The notes: generated by a model not told the origin, from the letters alone. 43,549 nt of DNA from SAR116 cluster bacterium AG-335-B03 (GCA_003282435.1 QBZG01000010.1:1-43549), one strand, 5' to 3'. Counted from the stretch's first letter, positions 1-8,930 are shown. Made by a program: numbers and translations.

Positions 1-95
1 AAACTATCCAATTACAAAGAAGTTTTTTTGGACTTCATCCTATAAAGAATAAAAAGGATGACAACAATATAAAACCTTATTGGACTAAATTATGA
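1..95 (+). CDS. gnd: 6-phosphogluconate dehydrogenase, C-terminal end only (partial)
   Basis: The frame beginning at base 3 stays open for 30 codons and ends at TGA 93-95, which overlaps the ATG of the next gene (ATGA), the usual sign of translational coupling. The peptide contains LQRSFFGLHPIKN followed by PYWTKL. This resembles the conserved C-terminus of 6-phosphogluconate dehydrogenase (QRDYFGAHTY, then a tryptophan near the end). The enzyme oxidatively decarboxylates 6-phosphogluconate to ribulose 5-phosphate in the cytosol. The following gluconokinase makes that substrate, which supports the call. Only about 30 residues are visible, so this rests on one motif plus context. The other two frames here stop at 43-45 and 50-52. 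Confidence 0.65.
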   Translation, partial: TIQLQRSFFGLHPIKNKKDDNNIKPYWTKL

Positions 96-592
96 ATAAA
101 AAATTTGTTACTTTTTTGATTATGGGTGTTGCTGGTTCGGGAAAAACAACAATAGCAGAAAAACTTTGTAAAAAAATGAATGCTTTTCTAATAGAAGGAG
201 ACGACTATCACAGTAAAAATAATGTAAAGAAAATGAGTTCGGGTATCCCCTTAAATGACGAGGATAGATATGATTGGCTTATTAAAATTAGAGATGAAAT
301 TATTAAAAGGGAAGAAAAAGAAAATCTTGTTGTCACTTGCTCCGCCCTCAAAGAAAAATATAGGACAATACTTAATGTTAAGAATTATTATTTAGTTTAT
401 TTAAAGATTAAGAAAGAAACAGCTCGAAAAAGGATACGTAGTAGGCAAAATCATTTTATGCCAAACAGCTTGGTTGAAAGCCAATTTTCAATTTTAGAAG
501 AGCCTGAAAAAGCCATAACTTTAGATGAACCCCTAGAACCAGATAAAATGGTCAATCAATTAATGTCAATTTTTAAAAATAGCAATCCTTAG
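92..592 (+). CDS. gntK: Gluconokinase
   Basis: ATP-dependent phosphorylation of D-gluconate to 6-phosphogluconate in the cytosol, feeding the pentose phosphate or Entner-Doudoroff route. The 166-residue length is normal for the GntK family. The Walker A loop GVAGSGKT is at residues 12-19. It is followed by the family signature EGDDYHSKNNVKKMSSG and PLNDEDRYDWL, which form the substrate-binding region, and by VTCSALKEKYR, the usual SALKxxYR motif. The start ATG overlaps the stop of the preceding reading frame, a likely 6-phosphogluconate dehydrogenase, so the two are probably one operon with consecutive steps. The next gene starts one base after the stop. Confidence 0.93.
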   Translation: MNKKFVTFLIMGVAGSGKTTIAEKLCKKMNAFLIEGDDYHSKNNVKKMSSGIPLNDEDRYDWLIKIRDEIIKREEKENLVVTCSALKEKYRTILNVKNYYLVYLKIKKETARKRIRSRQNHFMPNSLVESQFSILEEPEKAITLDEPLEPDKMVNQLMSIFKNSNP

Positions 593-593
593 T

Positions 594-1880
594 ATGGAAA
601 TTAAAATCAATAAATACAGTCATATACCTAATGTTATTGAACTCGAATATGAATTCAAAGATATTTTTAATAAGATGGAATATTCTAATCAAAATATTTT
701 TATTACTGGTAAAGCTGGGACTGGTAAAACAACATTATTAGAATACTTTCGTATCAACTCTAAAAAAAATTTTGTTATACTTGCTTCAACAGGAATATCT
801 GCAATTAAAGCCAAAGGTAAAACCATACATTCCTTTTTCTTATTCCCACCCAGAATATTAATCAATGAAAAAATTAAAAGATTAAGAGGCAATTTAATTA
901 AAAACGTTGATACTATTTTGATTGATGAATGTTCTATGATTAGATGTGACGTTCTTGACGCAATAGACCAGTCACTTAGACTTAATAGGAATAATGATGA
1001 AATTTTTGGTGGAGTTCAAATTATACTTTTAGGTGACATTCATCAACTTCCACCAGTGATACGAGAAAATGAAAAAGATATCTTTGATAATTTTTATCCT
1101 AATGGACATTATTTCTTTCATGCTAATTGTTATGAAAATAGTAATATAAGGACATATGAACTCACAAAAATATATAGACAAAAAGATACTGAGTTTATTG
1201 ACATACTTAATAAGATTAGATCTGGAAATATAACTGAAACAGATCTCATACCCTTAAATAACAAAGTAATTAATCAAGGATCTAATGATTTATATGAGTC
1301 TATAATATTATCACCCACTAATCGTAAGGTTGACGCTATTAATAGTGCAAATCTTAAAAGTATAAGTAATGAAATATTTTCATATCAATCGTCAGAAACA
1401 GGCGACTTTAAAGAAAAACCCGCTGACGAAGTTCTTGAGTTAAAAGTTGGTGCTCAAGTAATGTTAATTAAAAATGATATTAAATCTCCTAAGAGATGGG
1501 TGAACGGTTCTATCGGGATAGTTACTGATTTAACGCATGATAGCATTCAATTGAAAATAAAAAATAAGGTTCATAAAATAACACAAGACACTTGGGAAAA
1601 ATTTGATTATTTAATAAAAGATGGTCAAGTTTTACATGAAGTTGTGGCAACTTTTACCCAATATCCGATCAAATTAGCTTGGGCAGTAACAATTCATAAA
1701 AGCCAAGGACAAACTTTTGAAAAAGTTATAATTGATTTAGATAGAGGTTCTTTTGCACCTGGTCAAACCTACGTGGCTTTGAGTAGAGTAACATCTTTAG
1801 AGGGATTATTTTTAACTAGGCCAATAAATATCTCAGATATACTTTTTAATAATAACCTAAGTTTGTCTTTTCCTAATTAG
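594..1880 (+). CDS. PIF1-like superfamily 1 DNA helicase
   Basis: A 428-residue SF1B helicase of the PIF1/RecD2 type, expected to unwind DNA 5' to 3' using ATP. Visible motifs are Walker A GKAGTGKT (39-46), motif Ia STGISAIKAKG (from 65), Walker B LIDECSM with D111 and E112, motif III GDIHQLPP (147-154), and near the C-terminus VTIHKSQGQTFEKV (motif V) and YVALSRVTSLEGL (motif VI). There is no extra nuclease or HRDC domain, so it is a minimal PIF1 core. The start lies one base after the gluconokinase stop, so it is probably co-transcribed although unrelated in function. The last 8 bases overlap the end of the convergent transporter gene. A RecD-like exonuclease helicase is less likely given the PIF1-type motif Ia. 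Confidence 0.88.
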   Translation: MEIKINKYSHIPNVIELEYEFKDIFNKMEYSNQNIFITGKAGTGKTTLLEYFRINSKKNFVILASTGISAIKAKGKTIHSFFLFPPRILINEKIKRLRGNLIKNVDTILIDECSMIRCDVLDAIDQSLRLNRNNDEIFGGVQIILLGDIHQLPPVIRENEKDIFDNFYPNGHYFFHANCYENSNIRTYELTKIYRQKDTEFIDILNKIRSGNITETDLIPLNNKVINQGSNDLYESIILSPTNRKVDAINSANLKSISNEIFSYQSSETGDFKEKPADEVLELKVGAQVMLIKNDIKSPKRWVNGSIGIVTDLTHDSIQLKIKNKVHKITQDTWEKFDYLIKDGQVLHEVVATFTQYPIKLAWAVTIHKSQGQTFEKVIIDLDRGSFAPGQTYVALSRVTSLEGLFLTRPINISDILFNNNLSLSFPN

Positions 1881-2823
1881 ACTTTAACTTTCTTTGCTCA
1901 CGAAAGGCTATCAAAATACCAGAAAAAGCTATAAAGAACATACCAATTAAATTCAAAAGAGTTGGCCACACTCCAAAAAATATCTTTCCCCAAATAGCTG
2001 CAAATACTAAATAAGAATAATCCATTGGTGCCAACCAGCTGCTTTGTGCTGTCTGGTATGCTTTTGCCAATAGAATATTACCCGAAATATTAAGAATTGA
2101 ACACGAAAAGCAAAATACAAAAACAATTAGAGTTAAAGATGGCCAACCTATAAAAACAAATGGACTATTCCCCCTAAGAAAATTATTTTGAAATATTAAT
2201 TCAAATAACAATATTCCTAGCGATGCTGAAATAAAAAACATTACCCCTACAGCTAAAGTAAGAGACATAACAGACTCTTGCCTGCAGTACTTCCTTATTA
2301 AAATAATATTACAAGCAAAGAAAAAGCCTGCCATGACAGGTAAAATTTGTAAAAATTTAAAATTTTCAGACCATGGTTCTAAAATAAGCAAAGCTCCAAA
2401 ACTTCCTAATATTAAGGCAAAAAATCTCCATAAACCTATTCTTTCCTTAAGAAATATAATTGCTAATAAAGATACAAAGATTGGGAATGTATAAAGACCT
2501 GCTGCCATTTGAGCAAAACTTAATTGTGGCGACGCTGCAAAAAAACAAAACATGCAGGTAGTCATTGCTAATGCTCTTAAATATACCGGTTTCCATTTAA
2601 GTGGAAATAGAATGTCAATCCCATTAGTTATCTTAGCAATACCAAATAACAAAATAATATTTCCGATTGAACGTATAAATTGAAGTTGCCAAAAGCTTGT
2701 TTCACTAGCCATGTATTTAATTAGACTATCTTGTAAAGATAAAATAATAACACCTATGATTAACATAGTAAGGGAGGAAACAGGATTATCAGTTACCTGT
2801 GGGTTAAAAAAATTAAATTTCAA
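1873..2823 (-). CDS. EamA/DMT-family transporter
   Basis: A 316-residue inner-membrane protein of the drug/metabolite transporter superfamily. The translation shows about ten hydrophobic segments arranged as two EamA repeats. The first carries SFAQMAAGLYTFPIFVSLLA with the following basic FLKERIGLWR, and the second carries AKAYQTAQSSWLAPMDYSYLVFAAIWG, both typical EamA loop patterns. The substrate cannot be read from sequence; relatives export amino acids, nucleobases or other small metabolites. It lies 22 bases downstream of the acyl-CoA ligase on the same strand, so it is probably the second gene of that transcript. Its 3' end overlaps the helicase gene tail to tail by 8 bases. Confidence 0.85.
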   Translation of the reverse strand: MKFNFFNPQVTDNPVSSLTMLIIGVIILSLQDSLIKYMASETSFWQLQFIRSIGNIILLFGIAKITNGIDILFPLKWKPVYLRALAMTTCMFCFFAASPQLSFAQMAAGLYTFPIFVSLLAIIFLKERIGLWRFFALILGSFGALLILEPWSENFKFLQILPVMAGFFFACNIILIRKYCRQESVMSLTLAVGVMFFISASLGILLFELIFQNNFLRGNSPFVFIGWPSLTLIVFVFCFSCSILNISGNILLAKAYQTAQSSWLAPMDYSYLVFAAIWGKIFFGVWPTLLNLIGMFFIAFSGILIAFREQRKLKSN

Positions 2824-2845
2824 TACCTTAAAACCATATCAAACC

Positions 2846-4594
2846 TTAAAAATAGGATTTTTTATATAAGCTCTCTATTTCATCTTTGTAAAAAGCTTCA
2901 ATCACACGCCTTTTCATTTTAAGAGTTGGCGTTAATTGACTATTCTCAATACTAAAAAGTTTGTCTGACAAAATAAATTTTCTAATTTTTTTGTTTTGCG
3001 ATAACTGCTTATTTACATTGTTAATAATATTTTGGAAATCTATTTTCATTTTTTGAACATTGCTTCTATTTGTCTTTAACAATGTTTCACTTGGGATAAG
3101 TACAGATATTAGAAAAGGTCTGTTATGTCCACAAACAAGAGCTTGTTCAATTTCATCGTAAGACATTAAGAGATTTTCGATTGGTACAGGCGCAATGTTT
3201 TCTCCACCTGAGTTTACAATCATCTCATTTATTCGGCCAGATATATATAGGTATCCATCTTCATCTATCGATCCCAAATCTCCAGTATGTAGCCAACCAT
3301 CTATTATTGTATTATTAGTGTTTTTTTTATCCTTCCAATATCCTTTCATGAGAGAATTGCCTTTAACAAGTATCTCATTCTGTTTAGATAATTTAATATC
3401 AATACCTTTTATAACTGGACCAACAGAATTGATTTTTATGTTATTAATTGGATTACATGATATGAGTGGTGAGCATTCGGTTTGTCCATAGCCTTGCAAA
3501 ATATTAATACCAAGAGATTGAAAAAACAAACCAATCTGTTCATTTAAGGCAGCTCCACCTGAAATAAAAGCTTTTAAATTACCACCAAATTTTTTTTGAA
3601 TTTTTTTTCTTACTAATTTATCTAAAGCAAAATCTTGAAGTTTTTCTATAAAAAGTAATTCACGTTTTTCAAATTTTTTTGTTCCTAATTCAATAGTTTT
3701 AGAAAACAGTTTTTGAGTGATCTTACTTTGATTTGATAACTGATTGTTTATTTTTTTATGCAATACCTCATAGAGCCTAGGTACAGCAGTCATTAAAGAG
3801 GGTTTGACACTCAGTAAATCATTAACAATTTGATCACGATTTTCGTTGAAAAAAATTTCTGCTCCAATCAGAATAGGAAGGTAAAAGCCAGCAGTGTGTT
3901 CATATGCATGTGAAAGTGGAATTATAGATAAAAACTTATGGTCTTTAACTTCTAGTTCTTTAACAAGTTCATTTGCACCTAAGATATTTGATATAATAGA
4001 CTTGTGAGTAAGCATTACACCTTTAGGTTTACTGCTTGTGCCAGACGTATATATAATAGAAACCACATCATCTTCTTTGACTTTATGAAGAGTGTCTTCT
4101 TTGAAGCTAGATTTACTTAAACTTTTAGATCCCTTATCAATGAGATTATCGAAACTATTAATAGTCTTATTTAATTTTGTACTCTTAACTTCATCAATGC
4201 ATACTATATGTTTTATTTTATCTAATTTTGGCAAAATATTTTCTATAGTTGATAATAATTTTGAGTTCAAAAAAACAACAGAGGCTTCAGAGTGAGATAA
4301 GAGATAAAATATCTCATCTTCGTTGCTTGTGGTATAACCAGGAACAGTAATGGCACCTAAAGATATTATAGCTAAATCAACCACACACCATTTATAAGAA
4401 TTTTCAGCTATAATTGATATCTTATCATTTTTTCTAACACCTATTTCATGTAAACCGACACTTAAGTCTTTAACAAGATCACTAGCTTCGTTCCAAGAAA
4501 TATGACTCCATTCACCATCTTTTTTGAAACCAAACAATGTTTTATTTTGATACAATAATGAGTTCTCAAAAAAAAGTTGTGTTAATGTGTTCAT
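2846..4594 (-). CDS. Long-chain fatty acid-CoA ligase (AMP-forming)
   Basis: A 582-residue ANL-superfamily adenylating enzyme that most likely activates fatty acids to acyl-CoA through an acyl-AMP. The P-loop IYTSGTSSKPKGVMLTHKS is at 181-199. Also present are the adenylate-binding motif GYGQTECSPLISCN, the hinge-region motif GWLHTGDLG followed by ISGRINEMIVNSGGENIAP, and a C-terminal catalytic-lysine region PTLKMKRR. The overall plan matches FadD/AMP-dependent synthetase class I proteins of about 600 residues. Acyl chain length cannot be inferred, and an acyl-ACP synthetase remains possible. No good Shine-Dalgarno precedes the ATG. It is divergent from the hydrolase gene at 4714 across 119 AT-rich bases and probably co-transcribed with the EamA transporter. 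Confidence 0.87.
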   Translation of the reverse strand: MNTLTQLFFENSLLYQNKTLFGFKKDGEWSHISWNEASDLVKDLSVGLHEIGVRKNDKISIIAENSYKWCVVDLAIISLGAITVPGYTTSNEDEIFYLLSHSEASVVFLNSKLLSTIENILPKLDKIKHIVCIDEVKSTKLNKTINSFDNLIDKGSKSLSKSSFKEDTLHKVKEDDVVSIIYTSGTSSKPKGVMLTHKSIISNILGANELVKELEVKDHKFLSIIPLSHAYEHTAGFYLPILIGAEIFFNENRDQIVNDLLSVKPSLMTAVPRLYEVLHKKINNQLSNQSKITQKLFSKTIELGTKKFEKRELLFIEKLQDFALDKLVRKKIQKKFGGNLKAFISGGAALNEQIGLFFQSLGINILQGYGQTECSPLISCNPINNIKINSVGPVIKGIDIKLSKQNEILVKGNSLMKGYWKDKKNTNNTIIDGWLHTGDLGSIDEDGYLYISGRINEMIVNSGGENIAPVPIENLLMSYDEIEQALVCGHNRPFLISVLIPSETLLKTNRSNVQKMKIDFQNIINNVNKQLSQNKKIRKFILSDKLFSIENSQLTPTLKMKRRVIEAFYKDEIESLYKKSYF

Positions 4595-4713
4595 TTAAAT
4601 TAACCTAAATAATATTAAGTTATTCTTAATCATATTTTTAATTAAATAAACAATAGTTTTTTTTAATATAGCAATGTTTTTTTTAATTTTCATAATTAGA
4701 ATATTTTATAATT

Positions 4714-5706
4714 TTGAAAGGTGTTTCAGTCATTAAAAACAAATTTATATTTTTCTTAGTCGCTTTATTTTTTTTTGTAACACTTATTTTCACTATGCAT
4801 AAAAATAACATAAGTTTTAAAAGTAGTTTTAATATCAACTTGATTGGAAATGACTTAGACCAATATTTAGAAAACAAAGAAAGTCAATTTTCTGATCTAA
4901 AAAAAGATGTTCAAAAAAAAATAATATGGTTTAGAAAGAAAAATACTAAAACTAATATTTCAATTGTATATATACATGGCTTCTCTGCTTCATTAGAAGA
5001 AGTACGTCCCCTTCCTGATTTAATTGGGAAAGACATAAAAGCAAATATATTTTATACTAGGTTAACAGGCCACGGAAGAAGTTCTGATGCAATGGGTTTG
5101 TCATCTATATCAAATTGGGTTAATGACCTACATGAAGCAATTGAAATTGGAAGTAGAATTGGTCAAAAAGTAATTTTAATTTCCACTTCAACTGGTGGCA
5201 CATTGAGTGCAATTTCAGGATTAAATGAAAATCTTTCAAAAACAATATTAGGATATATATTTATTTCACCTAATTTTGGTATAAATCATAAATTAGCCAA
5301 TTTAATTTCATGGCCTTATTCTGAATATTGGTTGCATTTATTTATAGGAAAAACAAGAACTATAAAACCTAGAAACGAATTAGACAAAAAATTTTGGACA
5401 TTATCATATCCTACAAAAGCTCTTATACCTATGGCTAGATTAGTCAAAAAAATTAATAATACAAACTTTAATAATGTAAATAACCCTGCTTTGTTTTACT
5501 TTTCAATGGATGACGAAGTTGTTGAACCTAAAAAAACTTTAGAATTTATTGAAAATTGGGGAGGTGAAACAAAAACTATAAATGTAAAAATGTCAGAGTT
5601 TGATGATAAATACTCACACGTAATTGCTGGAGATATTTTATCACCAGGGCAAACAGAGTTTGCAAGGAAAGAAATGGTTGAGTGGATAAATAGCTTGCCT
5701 AATTAA
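4714..5706 (+). CDS. Membrane-anchored alpha/beta hydrolase
   Basis: A 330-residue serine hydrolase. Residues 11-27 form one strongly hydrophobic segment after a lysine-containing N-terminus, so it is either an inner-membrane anchor facing the periplasm or an uncleaved signal. The fold elements are visible in order: oxyanion motif HGF (88-90), nucleophile elbow ISTSTGG with Ser159, acidic residue in FSMDDEVVEP (D266 or D267) and His302 in YSHVIAGD. The elbow is S-x-S-x-G-G instead of G-x-S-x-G. The start is TTG at 4714. The first in-frame ATG (codon 28) would remove the membrane segment, so TTG is preferred, although no clear ribosome binding site is present. Substrate unknown; a lipase or esterase role is plausible. 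Confidence 0.8.
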   Translation: MKGVSVIKNKFIFFLVALFFFVTLIFTMHKNNISFKSSFNINLIGNDLDQYLENKESQFSDLKKDVQKKIIWFRKKNTKTNISIVYIHGFSASLEEVRPLPDLIGKDIKANIFYTRLTGHGRSSDAMGLSSISNWVNDLHEAIEIGSRIGQKVILISTSTGGTLSAISGLNENLSKTILGYIFISPNFGINHKLANLISWPYSEYWLHLFIGKTRTIKPRNELDKKFWTLSYPTKALIPMARLVKKINNTNFNNVNNPALFYFSMDDEVVEPKKTLEFIENWGGETKTINVKMSEFDDKYSHVIAGDILSPGQTEFARKEMVEWINSLPN

Positions 5707-5712
5707 AAAAAT

Positions 5713-6672
5713 TTAAGTTTTTGACAATATTTCCTCTACAAGTTTTTGTACACTAAAAGCCTCATGAATCGTTGCTAAACTATTAGGTTTATTGTTAATT
5801 TTAAGAACTAAGTTGTCAAGTTGCGCTTTTAAGCTTACTGCCCTTGGATCTTTAGGTTCTTCTCTTAGAGGAATAAAATTGTTACCACTAGATACTGAGT
5901 CTTTGTAGAACTCAGATATTTTTCTACTATTTTTAGACCCTTTAATTGTAAGTTCCTGTCTGTCTGGTTGCATACCACCAACACTAGCAAAAATATTAAC
6001 TGGCAAACCTTCTTCATTTTCTAATTTGGCTAATACAGAAGTTTCACATAATTCTGGGTCTGTTGGGTAGGAGGTATTGGCCCAAATTACTTTGAGAGGA
6101 CCTAAAACCCGTTCGGTAAAAAATATAAAGTGAGATATTACCTCTCTAGTCATCCCACCCTCTTTTTTAAATCTAAGCCAATCAGCTTCTTTTTGCCATT
6201 CACGTGGCCAAGAAGAGTAGGTAACAATAATATCAACACCAATTATATCTCCCATTTCACCACTATTTTTACTAGCCAATACATCGGCTAGAGCAACACC
6301 TGCAGCTTGAGTAAAGTTCACAGCCATGGGAACATCATAATTTTGAAGTTTTTTAATAAAATTTCTACTTTCTTGAATGTTTGTGCCAAATGGTTTTTCT
6401 AAAAAAAGAGCTTTTCCAATTTGAACAGTTTTAATAGCATATATTTCCCTTACATTTGGTGGACATGCTAAATAAACTAAGTCTGCTTTTTCAATCGCCT
6501 CATTAGCACTTTTCATAATTTTAGATTTGCAATCTAGTTTTATCGCATTTTCACAAGCAATTGGGCTAGGATCCCATAAATAATCTGGGCTAAATTTTTT
6601 GTGCAACCTCATATGCTTCATCATACGAGTACCCATTATACCCAAACCAATAATGGCTACACTAGTTATCAT
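5713..6672 (-). CDS. Gfo/Idh/MocA-family NAD(P)-dependent oxidoreductase
   Basis: About 319 residues. The N-terminal Rossmann fold begins with SVAIIGLGIMGTRMM, and the family signature EKPFGTN lies in the middle, where its lysine belongs to the catalytic region. The C-terminal half is the usual alpha/beta substrate domain. The family oxidises or reduces sugars, inositols or related polyols; the specific substrate cannot be assigned. An in-frame ATG exists two codons upstream (6676-6678), but AAGGA immediately precedes it with only one base between. The same AAGGA sits about six bases from the ATG at 6670-6672, which is therefore the better start. It is the last gene of a probable operon with the hotdog thioesterase and the Kef antiporter. 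Confidence 0.83.
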   Translation of the reverse strand: MITSVAIIGLGIMGTRMMKHMRLHKKFSPDYLWDPSPIACENAIKLDCKSKIMKSANEAIEKADLVYLACPPNVREIYAIKTVQIGKALFLEKPFGTNIQESRNFIKKLQNYDVPMAVNFTQAAGVALADVLASKNSGEMGDIIGVDIIVTYSSWPREWQKEADWLRFKKEGGMTREVISHFIFFTERVLGPLKVIWANTSYPTDPELCETSVLAKLENEEGLPVNIFASVGGMQPDRQELTIKGSKNSRKISEFYKDSVSSGNNFIPLREEPKDPRAVSLKAQLDNLVLKINNKPNSLATIHEAFSVQKLVEEILSKT

Positions 6673-6702
6673 TTGCATTCCTTATTAATATAGATATTAG
6701 AG

Positions 6703-7131
6703 TTACTTAAGCGGAAATGTTGAGGTAGCATGACATAAAATATCATTTTTATTATTTTCAGAATATACTTTTGTTTCTCCAATTGCGATAGTACTCCCAA
6801 ATCTTTGAACCACACTTTCAATAATAAAATAATCTCCAAATGCAGGACGTATAAAGTTATTATTTTGTGAAAGTGTGCCTCTCTGTGATTTTAAGGATGT
6901 GTTCATGGCAATTGACATTGTTGTATCAATAACAGACATTATCACCTGTCCAGAGAGAGCACCAGTGACAAACTGATATTCTTTTGAGTTTTCTAACCTA
7001 GCTACTACCCTTCCCTCTTCTATTTTCAAAAAAGATAATTTAAGTTGTTTTACATAGGGAGCAAAAATGAAATCATATATTCTTTCAATATTATCAATAG
7101 TAATAGTTTCTGTTGGTAATTCATTTTTCAT
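6703..7131 (-). CDS. PaaI-like hotdog-fold thioesterase family protein
   Basis: A 142-residue single hotdog domain of the acyl-CoA thioesterase (PaaI/4HBT) type. The central helix region reads GALSGQVIMSVIDTTMSIAM. This aligns with the PaaI pattern in which a glycine-rich turn precedes the hot-dog helix containing a conserved acidic residue; the Asp in SVIDTTM is kept. The usual His-Gly-Gly of PaaI is replaced here by Leu-Ser-Gly, so activity or specificity may differ. AAGGA lies seven bases before the ATG at 7131, supporting this start. Gap of 24 bases to the oxidoreductase and 44 to the antiporter, all on the same strand. Could also be a non-enzymatic hotdog protein. Confidence 0.75.
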   Translation of the reverse strand: MKNELPTETITIDNIERIYDFIFAPYVKQLKLSFLKIEEGRVVARLENSKEYQFVTGALSGQVIMSVIDTTMSIAMNTSLKSQRGTLSQNNNFIRPAFGDYFIIESVVQRFGSTIAIGETKVYSENNKNDILCHATSTFPLK

Positions 7132-7175
7132 GGGTTTGTCCTTGAATGGGAAATAGATAAAATTATAGCAAAAAT

Positions 7176-8720
7176 TTATTCATTATGTCTCAGAAAAGAT
7201 TCAGTTACTCCAATACCAGCCGCATCATATGCATCATAAATTTCGTCTGCGCCAGAGGATTTTAATAAATCTGGATTACCCTGAGATCTTGTAGGCACTA
7301 TTATTCTTCCTTTAAAACCATATCTTCTAGCCTGTTTTACCGACCAATTTTGAGCGTGAAATTCAGGTAAAGCAAGGATAATAGTTGTTAATTTACCAAA
7401 CCTTAATTTAGACCAAAAACCTGGGTCCTCGGCATCTGCAAAGGATACTCTTTTTCCTTGTTTCAAAAGGTCTAGTGAAAGGTCAGTATTAGCATCAAAA
7501 CCAACCACTTTAATGTTATTTTTAGATAAATTTTCAAATATTGCATTACCAATACGGCCCATACCAACAATCATAACTTGAGCTTCACCACAAGTGTGCG
7601 GTTGTTCGTCAGGATGATGTTTTTCTCTTTCAAACTTCACTAAATATTTTTCTAAGATCACATAAATCTCATGAATATATTTATTTAAAATAGACCCAAT
7701 GATAAAACTTAGACTGACAGAACAAACTAAAACTGCAAATAAACTATCATCAACTATTCCAATTTTAAGCCAGTGTGCTAACAAAATTAAAGAAAATTCA
7801 GAATATGTTAAAAGTGAAATTGAAATTAAGAAGGAAGAGTAAGCTCTTAAATTTACAAAAATTAATAAGAAAAAAAGCACAACTAATTTAATAATTAGAA
7901 ACATTATTATTATTAATGACCCTGAAACAATTTCAAAGCTTAAATTCAACTTCATTCCCAGTGAAATAAAAAAAGCCAATAATAAAATCTCTCTTAAACT
8001 CCAGATTTTTTCAGCTAAATTTTGTGACCTTTTATAATTAGAGAGTAACATCCCTAAAATAAGGGCTCCTATTTCACCAGTTAAACCTAATTTTTCAAAA
8101 AGATAACCTCCTAATAATAACGCAATTAATACTGAAGCTAATAATTCTAATTCCTCACTTGTTTCTAATTTAATTAAAAACTTTTTTAAAATAGGGATAA
8201 TTAAAGGAATAAAAAATAAGTATAGTGTATTAAATGATAAATTATTACTACTAGTGTATAGTAATAAAGTTAATGCTAAAATATCTTGAAATATAAGTAT
8301 TAAGATAGAAATTCTACCATGAAATGAATTCATTTCTTGTCTATCTTCTAATGATTTAGATGCGATAATTGTACTTGAAAAAGTTAAAGCTATACATAAC
8401 AAAACCTTAACTTCTAAGTTAACATTTAAGTTAATTAAAAAGAAATAAACAAAACTTACTACTGCCGCGTGAATAAAAAAGACTTTTAAAAAGGTAAAAT
8501 TTAAAAAAGCCGAAGGTTTAACCTTGAGGCCAATAGAAAACAATAGTAACTCAACGCCAATTTTTGAAGGAAAATCAAGTAAACCATTAACATCTGCAAA
8601 ATTAAAATATTTGAATAAAAAACCAGAGAAGATAAAACCAATTAAAATTGGTAAAGATAAAATTTTAAAAACTTGTCCGCAAATTAATGCGCCACCCATC
8701 CAAAATAAAAACATTTCCAT
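7176..8720 (-). CDS. Kef/CPA2-type cation:proton antiporter with RCK domain
   Basis: A 514-residue membrane protein. Residues 1 to about 370 are a CPA2-family antiporter domain with roughly a dozen membrane helices, including GVELLLFSIGLKVK and the conserved GRISILILIFQDILAL with its buried Asp. The C-terminal part is a cytosolic RCK_N (TrkA-N) Rossmann domain starting QVMIVGMGRIGNAIF, which binds a dinucleotide and gates transport. The layout matches KefB/KefC/YbaL potassium efflux proteins that acidify the cytoplasm in electrophile stress, but the RCK_C domain is missing, as in YbaL-like members. Cation specificity is inferred only. There are two possible ATG starts two codons apart (8720 and 8714), and neither has a clear ribosome site. 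Confidence 0.87.
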   Translation of the reverse strand: MEMFLFWMGGALICGQVFKILSLPILIGFIFSGFLFKYFNFADVNGLLDFPSKIGVELLLFSIGLKVKPSAFLNFTFLKVFFIHAAVVSFVYFFLINLNVNLEVKVLLCIALTFSSTIIASKSLEDRQEMNSFHGRISILILIFQDILALTLLLYTSSNNLSFNTLYLFFIPLIIPILKKFLIKLETSEELELLASVLIALLLGGYLFEKLGLTGEIGALILGMLLSNYKRSQNLAEKIWSLREILLLAFFISLGMKLNLSFEIVSGSLIIIMFLIIKLVVLFFLLIFVNLRAYSSFLISISLLTYSEFSLILLAHWLKIGIVDDSLFAVLVCSVSLSFIIGSILNKYIHEIYVILEKYLVKFEREKHHPDEQPHTCGEAQVMIVGMGRIGNAIFENLSKNNIKVVGFDANTDLSLDLLKQGKRVSFADAEDPGFWSKLRFGKLTTIILALPEFHAQNWSVKQARRYGFKGRIIVPTRSQGNPDLLKSSGADEIYDAYDAAGIGVTESFLRHNE

Positions 8721-8930
8721 GTTATTTATATATAAAACTGTTAAAAATAATTAAATCATAACAAAAAATTAGATAATTATTTTATCATATAGATAAATTT
8801 GAGCTTAATTATTGGGCATTATTTTAAAAATTACTATGGTTTATAATTAAATACAAAACTTTGATTTTTAGTTATTATTTAAATGAAAGTAATATAAAGT
8901 TCAATAATTTAAATTATAAAGACTATCCCC

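Noticed and set aside
3195-3491. 98-codon plus-strand frame inside the acyl-CoA ligase gene
   Set aside because: Antisense to the ligase hinge region and with no motif of its own.
4683-4877. 64-codon minus-strand frame over the start of the membrane-anchored hydrolase
   Set aside because: It overlaps the well-supported hydrolase N-terminus and is only a Lys/Leu-rich shadow.
8721-8930. Promoters or small genes in the divergent gap before the ATP-grasp operon
   Set aside because: A TATAAT at 8842-8847 has no credible -35, and no small frame with a ribosome site is visible in these 210 AT-rich bases.
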